Shown here: in pieces, positions 17,405 through 25,995 of the stretch
How positions within the stretch are numbered: position 1 is the first letter of the stretch
Layout of the letters: each line of letters opens with the position of its first letter
Origin: Williamsia muralis NBRC 105860
GTDB taxonomy: Bacteria > Actinomycetota > Actinomycetes > Mycobacteriales > Mycobacteriaceae
Reading direction: 5' to 3'
Length of the DNA stretch: 64,000 bases
Assembly: GCF_001598915.1 (NCBI RefSeq)
Contig: NZ_BDAP01000001.1
Span: 868,001-932,000, forward strand
Notes under the pieces: generated by a model
What the model was told of the DNA's origin: nothing
Seen by the model: only the letters and a program-made list of their open reading frames with translations
The model's database searches: none
Program-made: the position numbers and the translations under genes

Positions 17405-18095
17405 CCGTCGAGCCCATGACCGGGTTCGTAAAGACGAGCAGGGGCGATCGAGCACTCGCCGTGGACTGACCCTCGGGGCCGCGTTCGGCGAGTTCGTGCG
17501 ACATCCCACACCGTGGATGATCGCGGTGCTGCTGGCCGGGGCCGGTACAGCTCGCGTCGTGGTGGCCGATTGGCACTGGACCGACGCGGTGGTACCGGCG
17601 GTGATGATCGCGTCGTTCCCGCTGGCGGAGTGGATCATTCACGTCGGTGTTCTCCACTGGCGCCCGAGATCTGTCGGTTCGCTGAAGGTCGATTCACTGC
17701 TCTCGCGCAAACATCGTGAACACCACCGGGATCCGCGGAACATACCGCTGATCTTCATCCCGTGGCAGGTGCTCTGCGTCGTGATCCCGGTCGCAGTCCT
17801 GATCGGCGTCTTCGCGTTCGGACCGCTCGGGCTGGGACTGACATTCCTGACCACTCTGGGTGCGCTGGGGCTGGTCTACGAGTGGACGCACTATCTGATC
17901 CATACCGACTACAAGCCGAAAAGCCGTCTGTACAAGGCGACGTGGCGCAACCACCGGTTTCATCACTACAAGAGCGAGCACTATTGGTTCACCGTGACCA
18001 CCTCCGGTACGGCCGATCGGCTGCTGGGGACGGACCCTGATCCCGAGTCGGTCGAGAAGTCACCGACGGCGAAAAACCTTCACGCCCTGAGTTGA
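17394..18095 (+). CDS. Fatty acid hydroxylase / sterol desaturase family membrane protein
   Basis: A membrane diiron oxygenase in which histidine clusters bind the metal: EWIIHVGVLH, KHREHHRD, EWTHYLIHTD and NHRFHHYKSEHYWF are all present. Hydrophobic segments lie at about 45-60, 65-85, 120-140 and 145-165 of 233 residues. The family hydroxylates or desaturates lipid acyl chains or sterols; the exact substrate is unknown. The start overlaps the regulator by 11 bases, so the two are translationally linked and the regulator probably controls this enzyme. Confidence 0.87.
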   Translation: MTSDRRAHDRVRKDEQGRSSTRRGLTLGAAFGEFVRHPTPWMIAVLLAGAGTARVVVADWHWTDAVVPAVMIASFPLAEWIIHVGVLHWRPRSVGSLKVDSLLSRKHREHHRDPRNIPLIFIPWQVLCVVIPVAVLIGVFAFGPLGLGLTFLTTLGALGLVYEWTHYLIHTDYKPKSRLYKATWRNHRFHHYKSEHYWFTVTTSGTADRLLGTDPDPESVEKSPTAKNLHALS

Positions 18096-18121
18096 CCCCG
18101 TTGTCCCGGCGCTCGAGGTGT

Positions 18122-18871
18122 TCAGCCGGGTTTGCGGGCAGTGACGTACTGGGCCTGGCCGGTGACGGTCTGTTCGATGTCGACAAGACCGGCTGCCCGC
18201 AGTCGGTCGGTCACCTCGTTCCCCTCGAAGAGGTGGTAGCCGCTCCGGCCGGCGACCAACGACACACCCGGAAGCGATGTGAGTGGGGTGCGCAGGGAGG
18301 TGAAGACCGCGACCTCGCCCTGCGGCGCCGTCACCCTGGCGAGCTCATCGAGCACCACGCCGGGGTCGGGAACGAGGTAAAGAGCGGCCAGGCAGCAGAC
18401 GGTGTCGAAAGTGCCGTCGGGAAAAGGTATCTCGTGCGCGTCGGCGCGTATGTATGCCACTCGCGGACCGCTGTTGGTGCGCACCGCCCGTTCGATCATC
18501 GGAACCGAGAAGTCCAGACCCACGCACACTCCCTTCCCGGTCAGCTGATCGGACAGTGTGCGGGTGTAATTGCCGGGGCCGCATGCCACATCGAGGATGG
18601 TGCGGTCGCCGGCGCGGCCCAGACGCGCAACCAGTTGCCGGTCGAACTCTTTTGTGGACGTGCCGCCCAGGCTGAACAGTCGGGTGAACACCGGCCGCCA
18701 TGCCCGCTCATAGATGGTGGCGAACACCGGGTTCTGCATGATCGACAAGCTGGTGCTCGCAGCGGGCTCGGGTGGTCCCAGGAGGTCGAGGTAACCGCGG
18801 CTGTCGTCGATGGGCCCGGGCACCCGCTCCGGGTCGAGCATGTCGCGAACCTTGTCGGTGGCGGCGCTCAA
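18122..18871 (-). CDS. Class I SAM-dependent methyltransferase
   Basis: A 249-residue methyltransferase of the UbiE/MenG-like type. Motif I is ILDVACGPGNYTRTL, the acidic adenosine-binding end of strand 2 is VGLDFS, and AHEIPFPDGTFDTVCCLAALYLVPD matches motifs II and III. About 75 residues precede the Rossmann domain. The start overlaps the stop of the upstream peroxidase-like gene by four bases (ATGA), so they form a two-gene operon. The acceptor is not predictable; quinones or small aromatic lipids are possible. Confidence 0.85.
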   Translation of the reverse strand: MSAATDKVRDMLDPERVPGPIDDSRGYLDLLGPPEPAASTSLSIMQNPVFATIYERAWRPVFTRLFSLGGTSTKEFDRQLVARLGRAGDRTILDVACGPGNYTRTLSDQLTGKGVCVGLDFSVPMIERAVRTNSGPRVAYIRADAHEIPFPDGTFDTVCCLAALYLVPDPGVVLDELARVTAPQGEVAVFTSLRTPLTSLPGVSLVAGRSGYHLFEGNEVTDRLRAAGLVDIEQTVTGQAQYVTARKPG

Positions 18872-19401
18872 TGGTCACGCTCGATGCGCAACGTTCCGAT
18901 CGTGGTGGCCAGCGAATCGTATTGACCGACGAGCAGGACGAACTCGATGAGTCGGCGGTCGTCGAGATGCGCCGACAGCTCTTTCCACGTCACGTCGCTC
19001 AGATCCTTGGTACCCACCAGCTCGTCGACCGCGCGCAGCAGCGCCAGTTCTTTGCCCGACCATCCCGCGTCCGGCCCCTGGAGGATCCGCGAGAACTCCG
19101 CCTCGTCGATGCCTGCTCGCTTGCCGAGACGCTTGTGATGGTCGAGTTCGTACTCGCAGGTGCGTAGATGGGCGGTTCTGATGATCACCAGTTCGGTGTC
19201 GTGCCGAGCGAGTGAGCCGAACGGCATCATCTTCGCCGAATAGTGCAGCCATCCACGAAAGAGGCCCTTGCCGCGGCCCAGCGTGGAGAACAGGTGCATG
19301 TCCGACAGGCCGAGGGTGCGCGCGGCACCCTTGCTGATCACCCAGTTGAACGGTCCGAGTTGACGAAGGTTTCCGGGGTCGATCCGTTGTGAACTCACCA
19401 A
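18868..19401 (-). CDS. Carboxymuconolactone decarboxylase / AhpD-like protein
   Basis: A 177-residue all-helical protein of the CMD family. The core RHDTELVIIRTAHLRTCEYELDHHKRLGKRAGI matches the AhpD-like signature, but the usual CXXC pair is reduced to one cysteine (CEYE), so a disulfide-relay peroxidase reaction is unlikely; many such single-cysteine members have unknown roles. It is the first gene of an operon with the methyltransferase. The gap to the ABC transporter genes is divergent. Confidence 0.82.
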   Translation of the reverse strand: MVSSQRIDPGNLRQLGPFNWVISKGAARTLGLSDMHLFSTLGRGKGLFRGWLHYSAKMMPFGSLARHDTELVIIRTAHLRTCEYELDHHKRLGKRAGIDEAEFSRILQGPDAGWSGKELALLRAVDELVGTKDLSDVTWKELSAHLDDRRLIEFVLLVGQYDSLATTIGTLRIERDH

Positions 19402-19558
19402 GCCAACCTATCGGAGTGGCGCCGACCCGGAGTCGCACACAATCATTTGAGATCCTGAAAAAGCGCCGTCGGCATTCGGTGCGCCTGAGTGGTCGCCGAG
19501 CGGGGCATTCGGGCAGAGTTGATCGGGGCGGCTTGATGATCGAGGAGTGGAGCGACTC

Positions 19559-21019
19559 GTGCGTCGGATACTGATCGTGGTCGGGGCCGCGCTTGCGGCC
19601 ATGGCCGTTCTTGCCGGGTGCGGCGGTAGCGATGTCGGTGGTTTTGCCGAACTCGAGAAATCAGGTGTGCTGCGGGTGGGGACAGAGGGCACGTATCCGC
19701 CCTTCAGCTACCACGACTCCCAGACCGGCGAACTGGTCGGCTACGACGTCGACGTCGCAAAGGCCGTGGGCGACAAGCTCGGTCTGCGGGTGGAGTTCGT
19801 CGAGGTGCCCTTCGACTCGATCTTCGCCGCCCTCGAGGCCGACCGCTTCGATGTGGTGGCCAATCAGGTCACCATCACCGACGAGCGCAAGGCGAAATAC
19901 GACCTGTCGGAGCCCTACGCGATCGGAGAGGGCGTGATCGTCACCCAGGCCGACGACACGTCCATCACGTCGCTGGCCGACCTCCGGGGCAAGACCACCG
20001 CGCAGACGGAGACCAGCAACTGGGCCGGGGTGGCACGAGACGCCGGGGCAACCGTCGAGTCGGTGGACGGTTTCACCCCCGCGATCAAACTGCTCAACCA
20101 GGGCCGTGTGCAGGCCACGGTCAACGACAGTCTCTCGGTGCTCGCCTATCAGGCCACCACCGGCGACACCAGCATCAAGATCGCCGCGAACATCGGGGAG
20201 CGCTCTGAGCAGGCGTTTGCCGCCCGCAAGGACAGCGGACTGCTCGACAACATCAACGGCGCGCTGGACGAGCTCCGGGCGGACGGAACCCTGGAAGAGA
20301 TCTCGCAGACCTACCTCGACGCCAACGCAGCCGGCACGGCCGAGGAGAAGACAGCACCGAGCACGTGGGGACTCATCGCCGACAACCTCTGGCCGATGGC
20401 CAAGGCCACCATCACCGTCACCATCCCGCTGACGGCGATCAGCTTCTTCTTCGGACTGGTCATCGCGCTCGGCGTGGCACTGGCGAGGATGTCGAGGAAC
20501 CGGGCCATCTCCTCGGTGGCCCGGATCTACATATCCCTGATCCGAGGCACCCCGTTGCTGGTGCAGCTCTTCATCATCTTCTACGCACTGCCCGAATTGA
20601 ACATCCTCATCAATCCGTTCCCCGCCGCAGCAATCGCGTTCAGCCTCAACGTCGGTGGCTACGCTGCCGAGATCATCAGGGCGGCCATCGGCAGCATTCC
20701 CAAGGGTCAGTGGGAGGCCGCGGAGACGATCGGGATGGGCTACACCACCGCCCTTCGGCGCATCATCCTGCCTCAGGCTCTGCGCACGGCTGTTCCGCCG
20801 CTGTCGAACACCCTGATCTCATTGGTGAAAGACACATCGCTGGCCTCCACGATCCTGGTGACCGAGCTTCTACGGACCGCACAGATCGCGGCAGCCCCCG
20901 CCTTCGAGTACTTCGCCCTCTACGGCACCGCCGCCCTGTATTACTGGATTGTGTGCCTTGCGCTGTCCTTTGCGCAGGGACGCCTCGAGTTCCGACTGGA
21001 CAGGTTTGTGGCCAAATGA
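19559..21019 (+). CDS. Amino-acid ABC transporter: fused substrate-binding lipoprotein and permease
   Basis: The first 250 residues are a lipoprotein-type solute-binding protein (lipobox LAGC at residue ~21, then GTEGTYPPFSYHD and YDVDVAKAVGDKLG), and residues 270-486 are a His/Glu/Gln-family permease (EAA loop with GMGYTTALRRIILPQALRTAVPP). The fusion keeps binding protein and channel in one polypeptide, as in GlnP-type systems. GTG 19559 has GGAG six bases upstream and starts right at the signal helix; GTG 19547 is less likely. The family imports polar or sulfur amino acids such as glutamine or cystine. The ATPase gene overlaps its end. Confidence 0.9.
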   Translation: MRRILIVVGAALAAMAVLAGCGGSDVGGFAELEKSGVLRVGTEGTYPPFSYHDSQTGELVGYDVDVAKAVGDKLGLRVEFVEVPFDSIFAALEADRFDVVANQVTITDERKAKYDLSEPYAIGEGVIVTQADDTSITSLADLRGKTTAQTETSNWAGVARDAGATVESVDGFTPAIKLLNQGRVQATVNDSLSVLAYQATTGDTSIKIAANIGERSEQAFAARKDSGLLDNINGALDELRADGTLEEISQTYLDANAAGTAEEKTAPSTWGLIADNLWPMAKATITVTIPLTAISFFFGLVIALGVALARMSRNRAISSVARIYISLIRGTPLLVQLFIIFYALPELNILINPFPAAAIAFSLNVGGYAAEIIRAAIGSIPKGQWEAAETIGMGYTTALRRIILPQALRTAVPPLSNTLISLVKDTSLASTILVTELLRTAQIAAAPAFEYFALYGTAALYYWIVCLALSFAQGRLEFRLDRFVAK

Positions 21020-21795
21020 CCGATCTCCGTAAATCCCAGCCCACCGGCGACCTGGTCACCGTCACCGGTCTCTCCAAATCATTCGGCGACAACCACGTGC
21101 TCCGGGGCATCGACTTCACCGTTGCAACCGGATCGGTCACCACGCTGATCGGCCCTTCCGGATCAGGCAAGACGACCATCCTGCGCTCGCTCAACGCACT
21201 CGACATCCCCGACGGCGGCCAGGTCTCCATCGCCGACGTCGCCGTCGACTTCGACGCACCGGTCGCAAAGCCGCTGCTGGCCCGGTACCGGGCGCAGTCG
21301 GGCATGGTGTTCCAGGGACACAATCTGTTTCCGCACAAGACGGTGCTGGAGAACATCATCGAAGGCCCGACGATCGTGCAGAAGCGCCCGCGCGACGAGG
21401 TCATCACCGAGGCCAACGCATTGCTCGAGCAAGTCGGCCTGACCGACAAGCGCGACCAGTACCCGCATCAGCTGTCCGGTGGTCAGCAGCAGCGCGTGGG
21501 AATCGCCCGAGCGCTCGCACTCAAGCCCAAACTGATGCTGTTCGACGAGCCCACGTCAGCTTTGGACCCCGAGCTGGTGGGGGAGGTGCTCGGGGTGATG
21601 AAAGACCTTGCCGCACAAGGTTGGACGATGATCGTGGTGACCCATGAGATCCACTTCGCGCAGAAGGTCGCCGACCAGGTGCTGTTCGCCGACGGCGGGG
21701 TGGTGTTGGAGAAGGGGCCACCTGCCGAGGTGATCGGCGCACCGAAACACCAACGGACCAAGCAGTTCCTGCGGCGTATCCTCGATCCGGTCTAG
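21016..21795 (+). CDS. Amino-acid ABC transporter ATP-binding protein
   Basis: A 259-residue polar amino-acid-type ATPase with Walker A GPSGSGKTT, Q-loop FQGHNLFPH, signature LSGGQQQR, Walker B LMLFDEPTSALDPE and switch histidine VTHE. ATG 21016 overlaps the stop of the fused permease by four bases, so the two genes form a complete importer. A longer in-frame extension upstream is only a shadow of the permease. I see no separate substrate-binding gene, as expected from the fusion. Confidence 0.94.
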   Translation: MTDLRKSQPTGDLVTVTGLSKSFGDNHVLRGIDFTVATGSVTTLIGPSGSGKTTILRSLNALDIPDGGQVSIADVAVDFDAPVAKPLLARYRAQSGMVFQGHNLFPHKTVLENIIEGPTIVQKRPRDEVITEANALLEQVGLTDKRDQYPHQLSGGQQQRVGIARALALKPKLMLFDEPTSALDPELVGEVLGVMKDLAAQGWTMIVVTHEIHFAQKVADQVLFADGGVVLEKGPPAEVIGAPKHQRTKQFLRRILDPV

Positions 21796-21812
21796 GTCCT
21801 GGCGGCTCGGGT

Positions 21813-23222
21813 TCAGCGCACCAGGTACGGCGATACGGTGCTGCGGTGTTCGTCGATGTCGAGCTTGACGCCGAGCGCAGGGAAGGCTCGCTGCGGGCAA
21901 TTGACCCGTTCACAGACCCGGCACCCGGCACCGATCGGGGTCACGTTGGCCTGCGGACCGATCTCGAGACCGTCGGAGTACACGAGCCGCGCCGCATGAC
22001 GTTGCTCGCAACCCAGCCCGATGGCAAAAGTCTTGCCGGGCTGGCCGAACCGCGCCGCCCGCCGCTCGACGGTGCGCGCCACCCAGAGGTAGTTGCGACC
22101 GTCGGGCATCTGGGCGATCTGGATCTGGATCTTGCCGGGCGAGCCGAACGTCTCGTACACGTTCCACAGCGGGCACGTGCCGCCGCTGTTCGAGAAGTGA
22201 AAACCGGTGGCGGACTGCCGTTTCGACATGTTGCCGGCGCGGTCGACGCGCACGAACGTGAACGGCACACCGCGAAGGTTGGGGCGCTGCAGAGTGGACA
22301 GCCGATGGCAGATCGTCTCGTACGACACCGAGAAGAACGCCGAGAGCCGCTCGATGTCGTAGCGATAATCCTCTGCGGCACCGTGGAATTGGGAATAGGG
22401 CAGCACCGCGGCGGCGGCGTAGTAGTTCGCCATCCCGAGCAGGGCCAGCCGCCGGGCTTCGTCCGAGGTGAAGTTGCCCTCGTCGACCATCTGACGCATG
22501 AGGTCGCCGCACTCGAGGTGCCCGAGTTCGGCTGCCAGCTTGAACACCCGCTGTCCCTGGGAGAGGTGCCCCGAGATCTCCAGACGTCGTGTGACCGGGT
22601 CGAATCGGTGCAGCACGGTGTCGCCCAGGTCGACGCGTCGCACGATCTGTACCCCGTGCACCGTCTGCAGTCTGTCGGTGATCTCGTGCCGAACGTCGCC
22701 GGAGTGCATCCGCATGCGGGTGGTGAGCTCCTCGGCGGCGGTGTCGAGCTCGTGGAGGTAGTTGTGACGCTGATAGAAGTAGTCGCGCACCTCTTCGTGC
22801 GGTGCGCTGATCGAACCGCGCATGCTGCCGTCGCCCCGGTCGTCGGTTGCGGCTGCGAGTTGATCGGTGGCGATCCGATATCTGCGGTGCAGGTTCACCA
22901 TGGCCTTGGCGAGTTCGGGATGGCTGGCAACCAGATCGGTGATCTCCTGAGCGTCGGCGCGCGCGCCCACGTCCTCGTCCATCACCACCTCACGCACCTC
23001 GGCGATCAGCCGCGCATTGTCCTGAGAATCGAAGAACGAGGTGTCGACGCCGAACACCTCGCTGATCTTGAGCAATACGGGAGCGGTCAGAGGTCGTGCG
23101 TCGTGCTCGATCTGGTTGAGATACGACGGGGAGATGTCCAGTGACTGCGCCAGGGCAACCTGGGAGATGCCGCGCTCGGAGCGCAGCTGTCGCAGTCGGG
23201 CGCCGACGTAGGTCTTGGGCAT
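21813..23222 (-). CDS. ramB: RamB-type transcriptional regulator of acetate metabolism
   Basis: The 469-residue protein has an XRE helix-turn-helix at residues 8-62 (LRQLRSERGISQVALAQSLDISPSYLNQIE), a central domain of the short-chain acyl regulator type, and a cysteine-rich C-terminus (CRVCERVNCPQRAFP). It is very like M. tuberculosis RamB (Rv0465c) in length and layout. RamB regulates isocitrate lyase and related acetate genes; the icl gene lies 1.3 kb away and carries a matching operator. The central ELGHLE replaces the HEXXH of metalloprotease relatives, so no peptidase activity is expected. Confidence 0.93.
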   Translation of the reverse strand: MPKTYVGARLRQLRSERGISQVALAQSLDISPSYLNQIEHDARPLTAPVLLKISEVFGVDTSFFDSQDNARLIAEVREVVMDEDVGARADAQEITDLVASHPELAKAMVNLHRRYRIATDQLAAATDDRGDGSMRGSISAPHEEVRDYFYQRHNYLHELDTAAEELTTRMRMHSGDVRHEITDRLQTVHGVQIVRRVDLGDTVLHRFDPVTRRLEISGHLSQGQRVFKLAAELGHLECGDLMRQMVDEGNFTSDEARRLALLGMANYYAAAAVLPYSQFHGAAEDYRYDIERLSAFFSVSYETICHRLSTLQRPNLRGVPFTFVRVDRAGNMSKRQSATGFHFSNSGGTCPLWNVYETFGSPGKIQIQIAQMPDGRNYLWVARTVERRAARFGQPGKTFAIGLGCEQRHAARLVYSDGLEIGPQANVTPIGAGCRVCERVNCPQRAFPALGVKLDIDEHRSTVSPYLVR

Positions 23223-23362
23223 CCTTCTAGCGTAGGCGGCTCGCGACCGACGCCAGGTGTGCCGGAACGAGGTCGACCAGCGAGTTGTCCGGATGGATGC
23301 GCTGCGGCGGCGGCGCTGACGTGGTCGCCGGTGGCACTGCCTGACCTGTCTAATCTGTGGGG

Positions 23363-24073
23363 GTGTTGCGCAGACGAGCGGGTGCAGGCGTCATCGTCCT
23401 GACGGTGCTGGGCCTGATCAGCGCCGGATGCGGCGACGATTCGACAGACGATGGGCCCGCATCGTCGTCGTCAGAGGAACCGACGAGTCTCGCGGAGAAG
23501 TTGCTGCCCGCCCGTGAGTTCCCGGACGGATACCAACCGACTGAGTTGGGGATCGTCGATCTCCGCGACCAGAATGCGGCCGCCCTGGCCGCGGCGCAGA
23601 CCGCCGTGTTCGAACCGGCGCAGTGCCGGCCCACCGCCGACGCCGATCTCAACGGACAACTCGATGCGGGCAACGCTGCCGTGTCGGCACGCCAGTCCCC
23701 GGTCGGGAACACGATCACCGAGCTCGTGACCACTGCGGTCCGAGACATCGACGCCGATGTCCGGACAAGCACCGGCGCGTGCGCCAGGGTCACCGTCACG
23801 ATCACGCAGGGGAGCACTGCGGGCACCACGGTGGCGACCGACAACCAGCGGCTGAGCCCGCCGCCGTTGCCGACGTCAGTGTCGTTGCTGGTGAAGTCGA
23901 CCGCGACGACGACGTATCCCGGTGGCCGTACCGACGTCCAGCAGACCTTGGCCGGCTATGCGGTCGTCGACGGGACCACGGTGCAGGTGGTGGCCATCTC
24001 GTCCGAGGGTGGGATGAGCGACCTCGGCTTCTCGGACCTGTTCAAGCGCGCGGTCCTTCGCGCTGCGGCCTGA
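23363..24073 (+). CDS. Putative lipoprotein of unknown function
   Basis: A 236-residue exported protein with a short basic start, hydrophobic helix and lipobox ISAGC at residue ~23, then a Ser/Asp/Glu-rich linker. The mature part of about 190 residues has two cysteines (EPAQC, GAC) that may form a disulfide, a layout similar to the extracellular sensor-like domains found in mycobacterial lipoproteins and PknH; this resemblance is tentative. GTG 23363 is preferred because TAATCT at 23351-23356 ends six bases earlier. It lies alone between ramB and icl. Confidence 0.75.
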   Translation: MLRRRAGAGVIVLTVLGLISAGCGDDSTDDGPASSSSEEPTSLAEKLLPAREFPDGYQPTELGIVDLRDQNAAALAAAQTAVFEPAQCRPTADADLNGQLDAGNAAVSARQSPVGNTITELVTTAVRDIDADVRTSTGACARVTVTITQGSTAGTTVATDNQRLSPPPLPTSVSLLVKSTATTTYPGGRTDVQQTLAGYAVVDGTTVQVVAISSEGGMSDLGFSDLFKRAVLRAAA

Positions 24074-24216
24074 CCCTTCGGCATCGGCTGGACACAGCTC
24101 GTGTCCGATTCTGGATGTGATTGTGGTCACCGCAAGTCCGTTGCTGCCGGTGGCCGACGCGGGTTGAGTGTTGCTCACGGTCACAGGAACCGAGCGAGAG
24201 GCCCCGCTGCAAAATC

Positions 24217-24245
24217 CCAGTACGCGCGTACTTTTTGCGTACTGG
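24217..24245 (+). promoter_or_regulatory. Three-copy AGTACGC repeat upstream of icl
   Basis: AGTACGC and its complement GCGTACT form a perfect 14-base palindrome at 24219-24232, and a third half-site GCGTACT follows at 24237-24243. The outer arms CCAGTACGC and GCGTACTGG are also perfect complements. Such clustered half-sites look like a cooperative operator. I do not know the cognate protein. The stretch 24074-24492 holds no gene: it contains this site, the RamB-type site, a leader hairpin and the icl ribosome site. Confidence 0.5.
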
Positions 24246-24283
24246 AGAGTAGTTAATTCAGGCCGGTTCACAGCCTGATCTTC

Positions 24284-24297
24284 GCAAAGTTTGCAAA
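24284..24297 (+). promoter_or_regulatory. RamB-type operator of icl
   Basis: GCAAAGTTTGC at 24284-24294 is a palindrome and AAAGTTTGCAAA at 24286-24297 matches the known RamB/PrpR-type core TTTGCAAA. It lies about 200 bases before the icl start and 1.1 kb from ramB itself. RamB acts on icl in corynebacteria and mycobacteria. PrpR, which binds a similar core, is an alternative ligand protein. Confidence 0.7.
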
Positions 24298-24431
24298 ACG
24301 GAGGGAAAAGCTGGCCCGAATTCACACAACACAACCTGTGGACCTGCGGATTTGTGTGTGGCACTCTCGGTTAAGGCACCGCCTCGCCAGGGTGAAGAAG
24401 TTGTTAATTTGCCCCGATCAGGTTCGGCTGG

Positions 24432-24450
24432 GCTCCGGACCCACCGGAGC
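24432..24450 (+). other. Hairpin in the long icl leader
   Basis: GCTCCGG and CCGGAGC pair perfectly around a five-base loop, 42 bases before the icl start. With transcription starting near the RamB site, the leader would be close to 200 bases, unusually long here. The hairpin could stabilise the mRNA or block read-through; no T-run follows and no riboswitch family is recognisable. Confidence 0.35.
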
Positions 24451-24492
24451 GGGCCACTACACCAGCAAGCTAACGAAAATGGAGTGCGAGAT

Positions 24493-25788
24493 ATGAGCAC
24501 CGTCGGAAAACCAAGGACTGCCGAAGAGATCCAGCAGGACTGGGACACCAATCCTCGTTGGAAGGGCATCACCCGCGACTACAGCGCAGAGTCGGTCGCG
24601 AACCTCCAGGGTTCTGTGGTCGAAGAGCAGACCCTCGCGCGCCGTGGCGCCGAGATCCTCTGGGAGGGTGTCACCCAGGGTGACGGCAGCTACATCAACG
24701 CACTCGGTGCCCTGACCGGTAACCAGGCTGTGCAGCAGGTTCGCGCCGGCCTCAAGGCCGTGTACCTCTCCGGCTGGCAGGTCGCCGGCGACGCCAACCT
24801 CTCGGGCCACACCTACCCGGACCAGTCGCTGTACCCCGCGAACTCGGTTCCCTCGGTCGTCCGTCGCATCAACAACGCTCTGCTGCGCGCCGACGAGATC
24901 GCCCGCGTCGAGGGTGACAACACCGTCGACAACTGGGTTGTCCCCATCGTCGCCGACGGTGAAGCCGGCTTCGGTGGCGCGCTGAACGTCTACGAGCTGC
25001 AGAAGGCCATGATCGCAGCAGGAGCCGCCGGCACCCACTGGGAAGACCAGCTGGCTTCGGAGAAGAAGTGCGGCCACCTCGGTGGCAAGGTGCTCATCCC
25101 GACCCAGCAGCACATCCGCACCCTGAGCGCGGCGCGCCTGGCTGCAGACGTCGCAAACGTCCCGACCGTGGTCATCGCCCGCACCGACGCCGAGGCCGCC
25201 ACGCTGATCACCTCCGACGTCGACGATCGGGACAAGAAGTTCGTCACCGGTGAGCGCACCGCCGAGGGCTACTACCACGTCAAGAACGGCATCGAGCCGT
25301 GCATCGAGCGCGCCAAGTCCTACGCGCCGTACGCCGACATGATCTGGATGGAGACCGGCACCCCCGATCTCGAGCTCGCTCGCAAGTTCGCCGAGTCCGT
25401 CAAGAGCGAGTTCCCGGACCAGCTGCTGTCCTACAACTGCAGCCCGTCGTTCAACTGGAGCAAGCACCTCGACGATTCCACGATCGCGAAGTTCCAGAAC
25501 GAGCTCGGCGCCATGGGATTCACGTTCCAGTTCATCACCCTGGCCGGCTTCCACTCGCTCAACTACGGCATGTTCGATCTCGCCTACGGTTACGCCCGCG
25601 AGCAGATGACGGCGTTCGTCGACCTGCAGAACCGCGAGTTCAAGGCCGCCGACGAGCGCGGCTTCACCGCCGTCAAGCACCAGCGTGAGGTCGGCGCCGG
25701 CTACTTCGACAACATCGCCACCACCGTCGATCCCACCAGCAGCACCACCGCGCTGGCAGGAAGCACCGAAGAAGGCCAATTCCACTGA
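24493..25788 (+). CDS. icl: Isocitrate lyase
   Basis: Splits isocitrate to glyoxylate and succinate in the glyoxylate shunt, and in mycobacteria also serves as methylisocitrate lyase. The 431-residue protein has the catalytic KKCGHLGGK loop near residue 193, the metal-binding [12 protein letters not shown] and the [13 protein letters not shown] segment. Length and sequence match M. tuberculosis Icl1 (about 428 residues). ATG 24493 starts the conserved MSTVGKP; the frame continues upstream only as non-conserved leader. GGAG lies eight bases before. It is probably controlled by RamB. Confidence 0.97.
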   Translation: MSTVGKPRTAEEIQQDWDTNPRWKGITRDYSAESVANLQGSVVEEQTLARRGAEILWEGVTQGDGSYINALGALTGNQAVQQVRAGLKAVYLSGWQVAGDANLSGHTYPDQSLYPANSVPSVVRRINNALLRADEIARVEGDNTVDNWVVPIVADGEAGFGGALNVYELQKAMIAAGAAGTHWEDQLASEKKCGHLGGKVLIPTQQHIRTLSAARLAADVANVPTVVIARTDAEAATLITSDVDDRDKKFVTGERTAEGYYHVKNGIEPCIERAKSYAPYADMIWMETGTPDLELARKFAESVKSEFPDQLLSYNCSPSFNWSKHLDDSTIAKFQNELGAMGFTFQFITLAGFHSLNYGMFDLAYGYAREQMTAFVDLQNREFKAADERGFTAVKHQREVGAGYFDNIATTVDPTSSTTALAGSTEEGQFH

Positions 25789-25819
25789 GCCGCCACCCCG
25801 GGACTCTAGCGAACTAGTC

Positions 25820-25852
25820 AGGCGGTCCGCAGCTTCACGTTGCGGGCCGCCT
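25820..25852 (+). terminator. Terminator of icl
   Basis: A 12-base stem (AGGCGGTCCGCA with TGCGGGCCGCCT, one U-G pair) and a nine-base loop start 32 bases after the icl stop, followed by GCTGGTTTTCC. It separates icl from fadB2. Confidence 0.75.
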
Positions 25853-25904
25853 GCTGGTTTTCCGGGTGAGTTCTGGGCGTGCCCCACAAGGGTTACCCTC
25901 CTCT

Positions 25905-25995
25905 CGCCTTTTGATGTCGGTTGTTTTGGTTCGAAGATCTCGGTTCCGATTTTCGGTTCAAAGATGTTGTGCTCGTTGTTTTTTAGGAGCTTGTT
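25905..25995 (+). promoter_or_regulatory. T-rich fadB2 leader with a direct repeat
   Basis: This stretch is markedly richer in T than its surroundings. GGTTCGAAGAT at 25928-25938 and GGTTCAAAGAT at 25955-25965 form an 11-base direct repeat with one mismatch, 27 bases apart. AGGAG at 25985-25989 is the ribosome site of fadB2. Repeat spacing near 2.5 helical turns could suit a regulator, or the T-rich leader may act as RNA. Confidence 0.35.

Noticed and set aside
19408-19692. Minus-strand 94-residue frame in the gap before the ABC transporter
   Set aside because: It overlaps the signal peptide of the transporter gene, has no ribosome site and is Ser/Thr/Pro-rich low-complexity translation.
24479-24496. 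ATG-GAG-TGC-GAG-ATA-TGA as an upstream ORF of icl
   Set aside because: The five-codon frame coincides with the GGAG ribosome site of icl and has no promoter hexamer at leaderless distance, so it is probably fortuitous.
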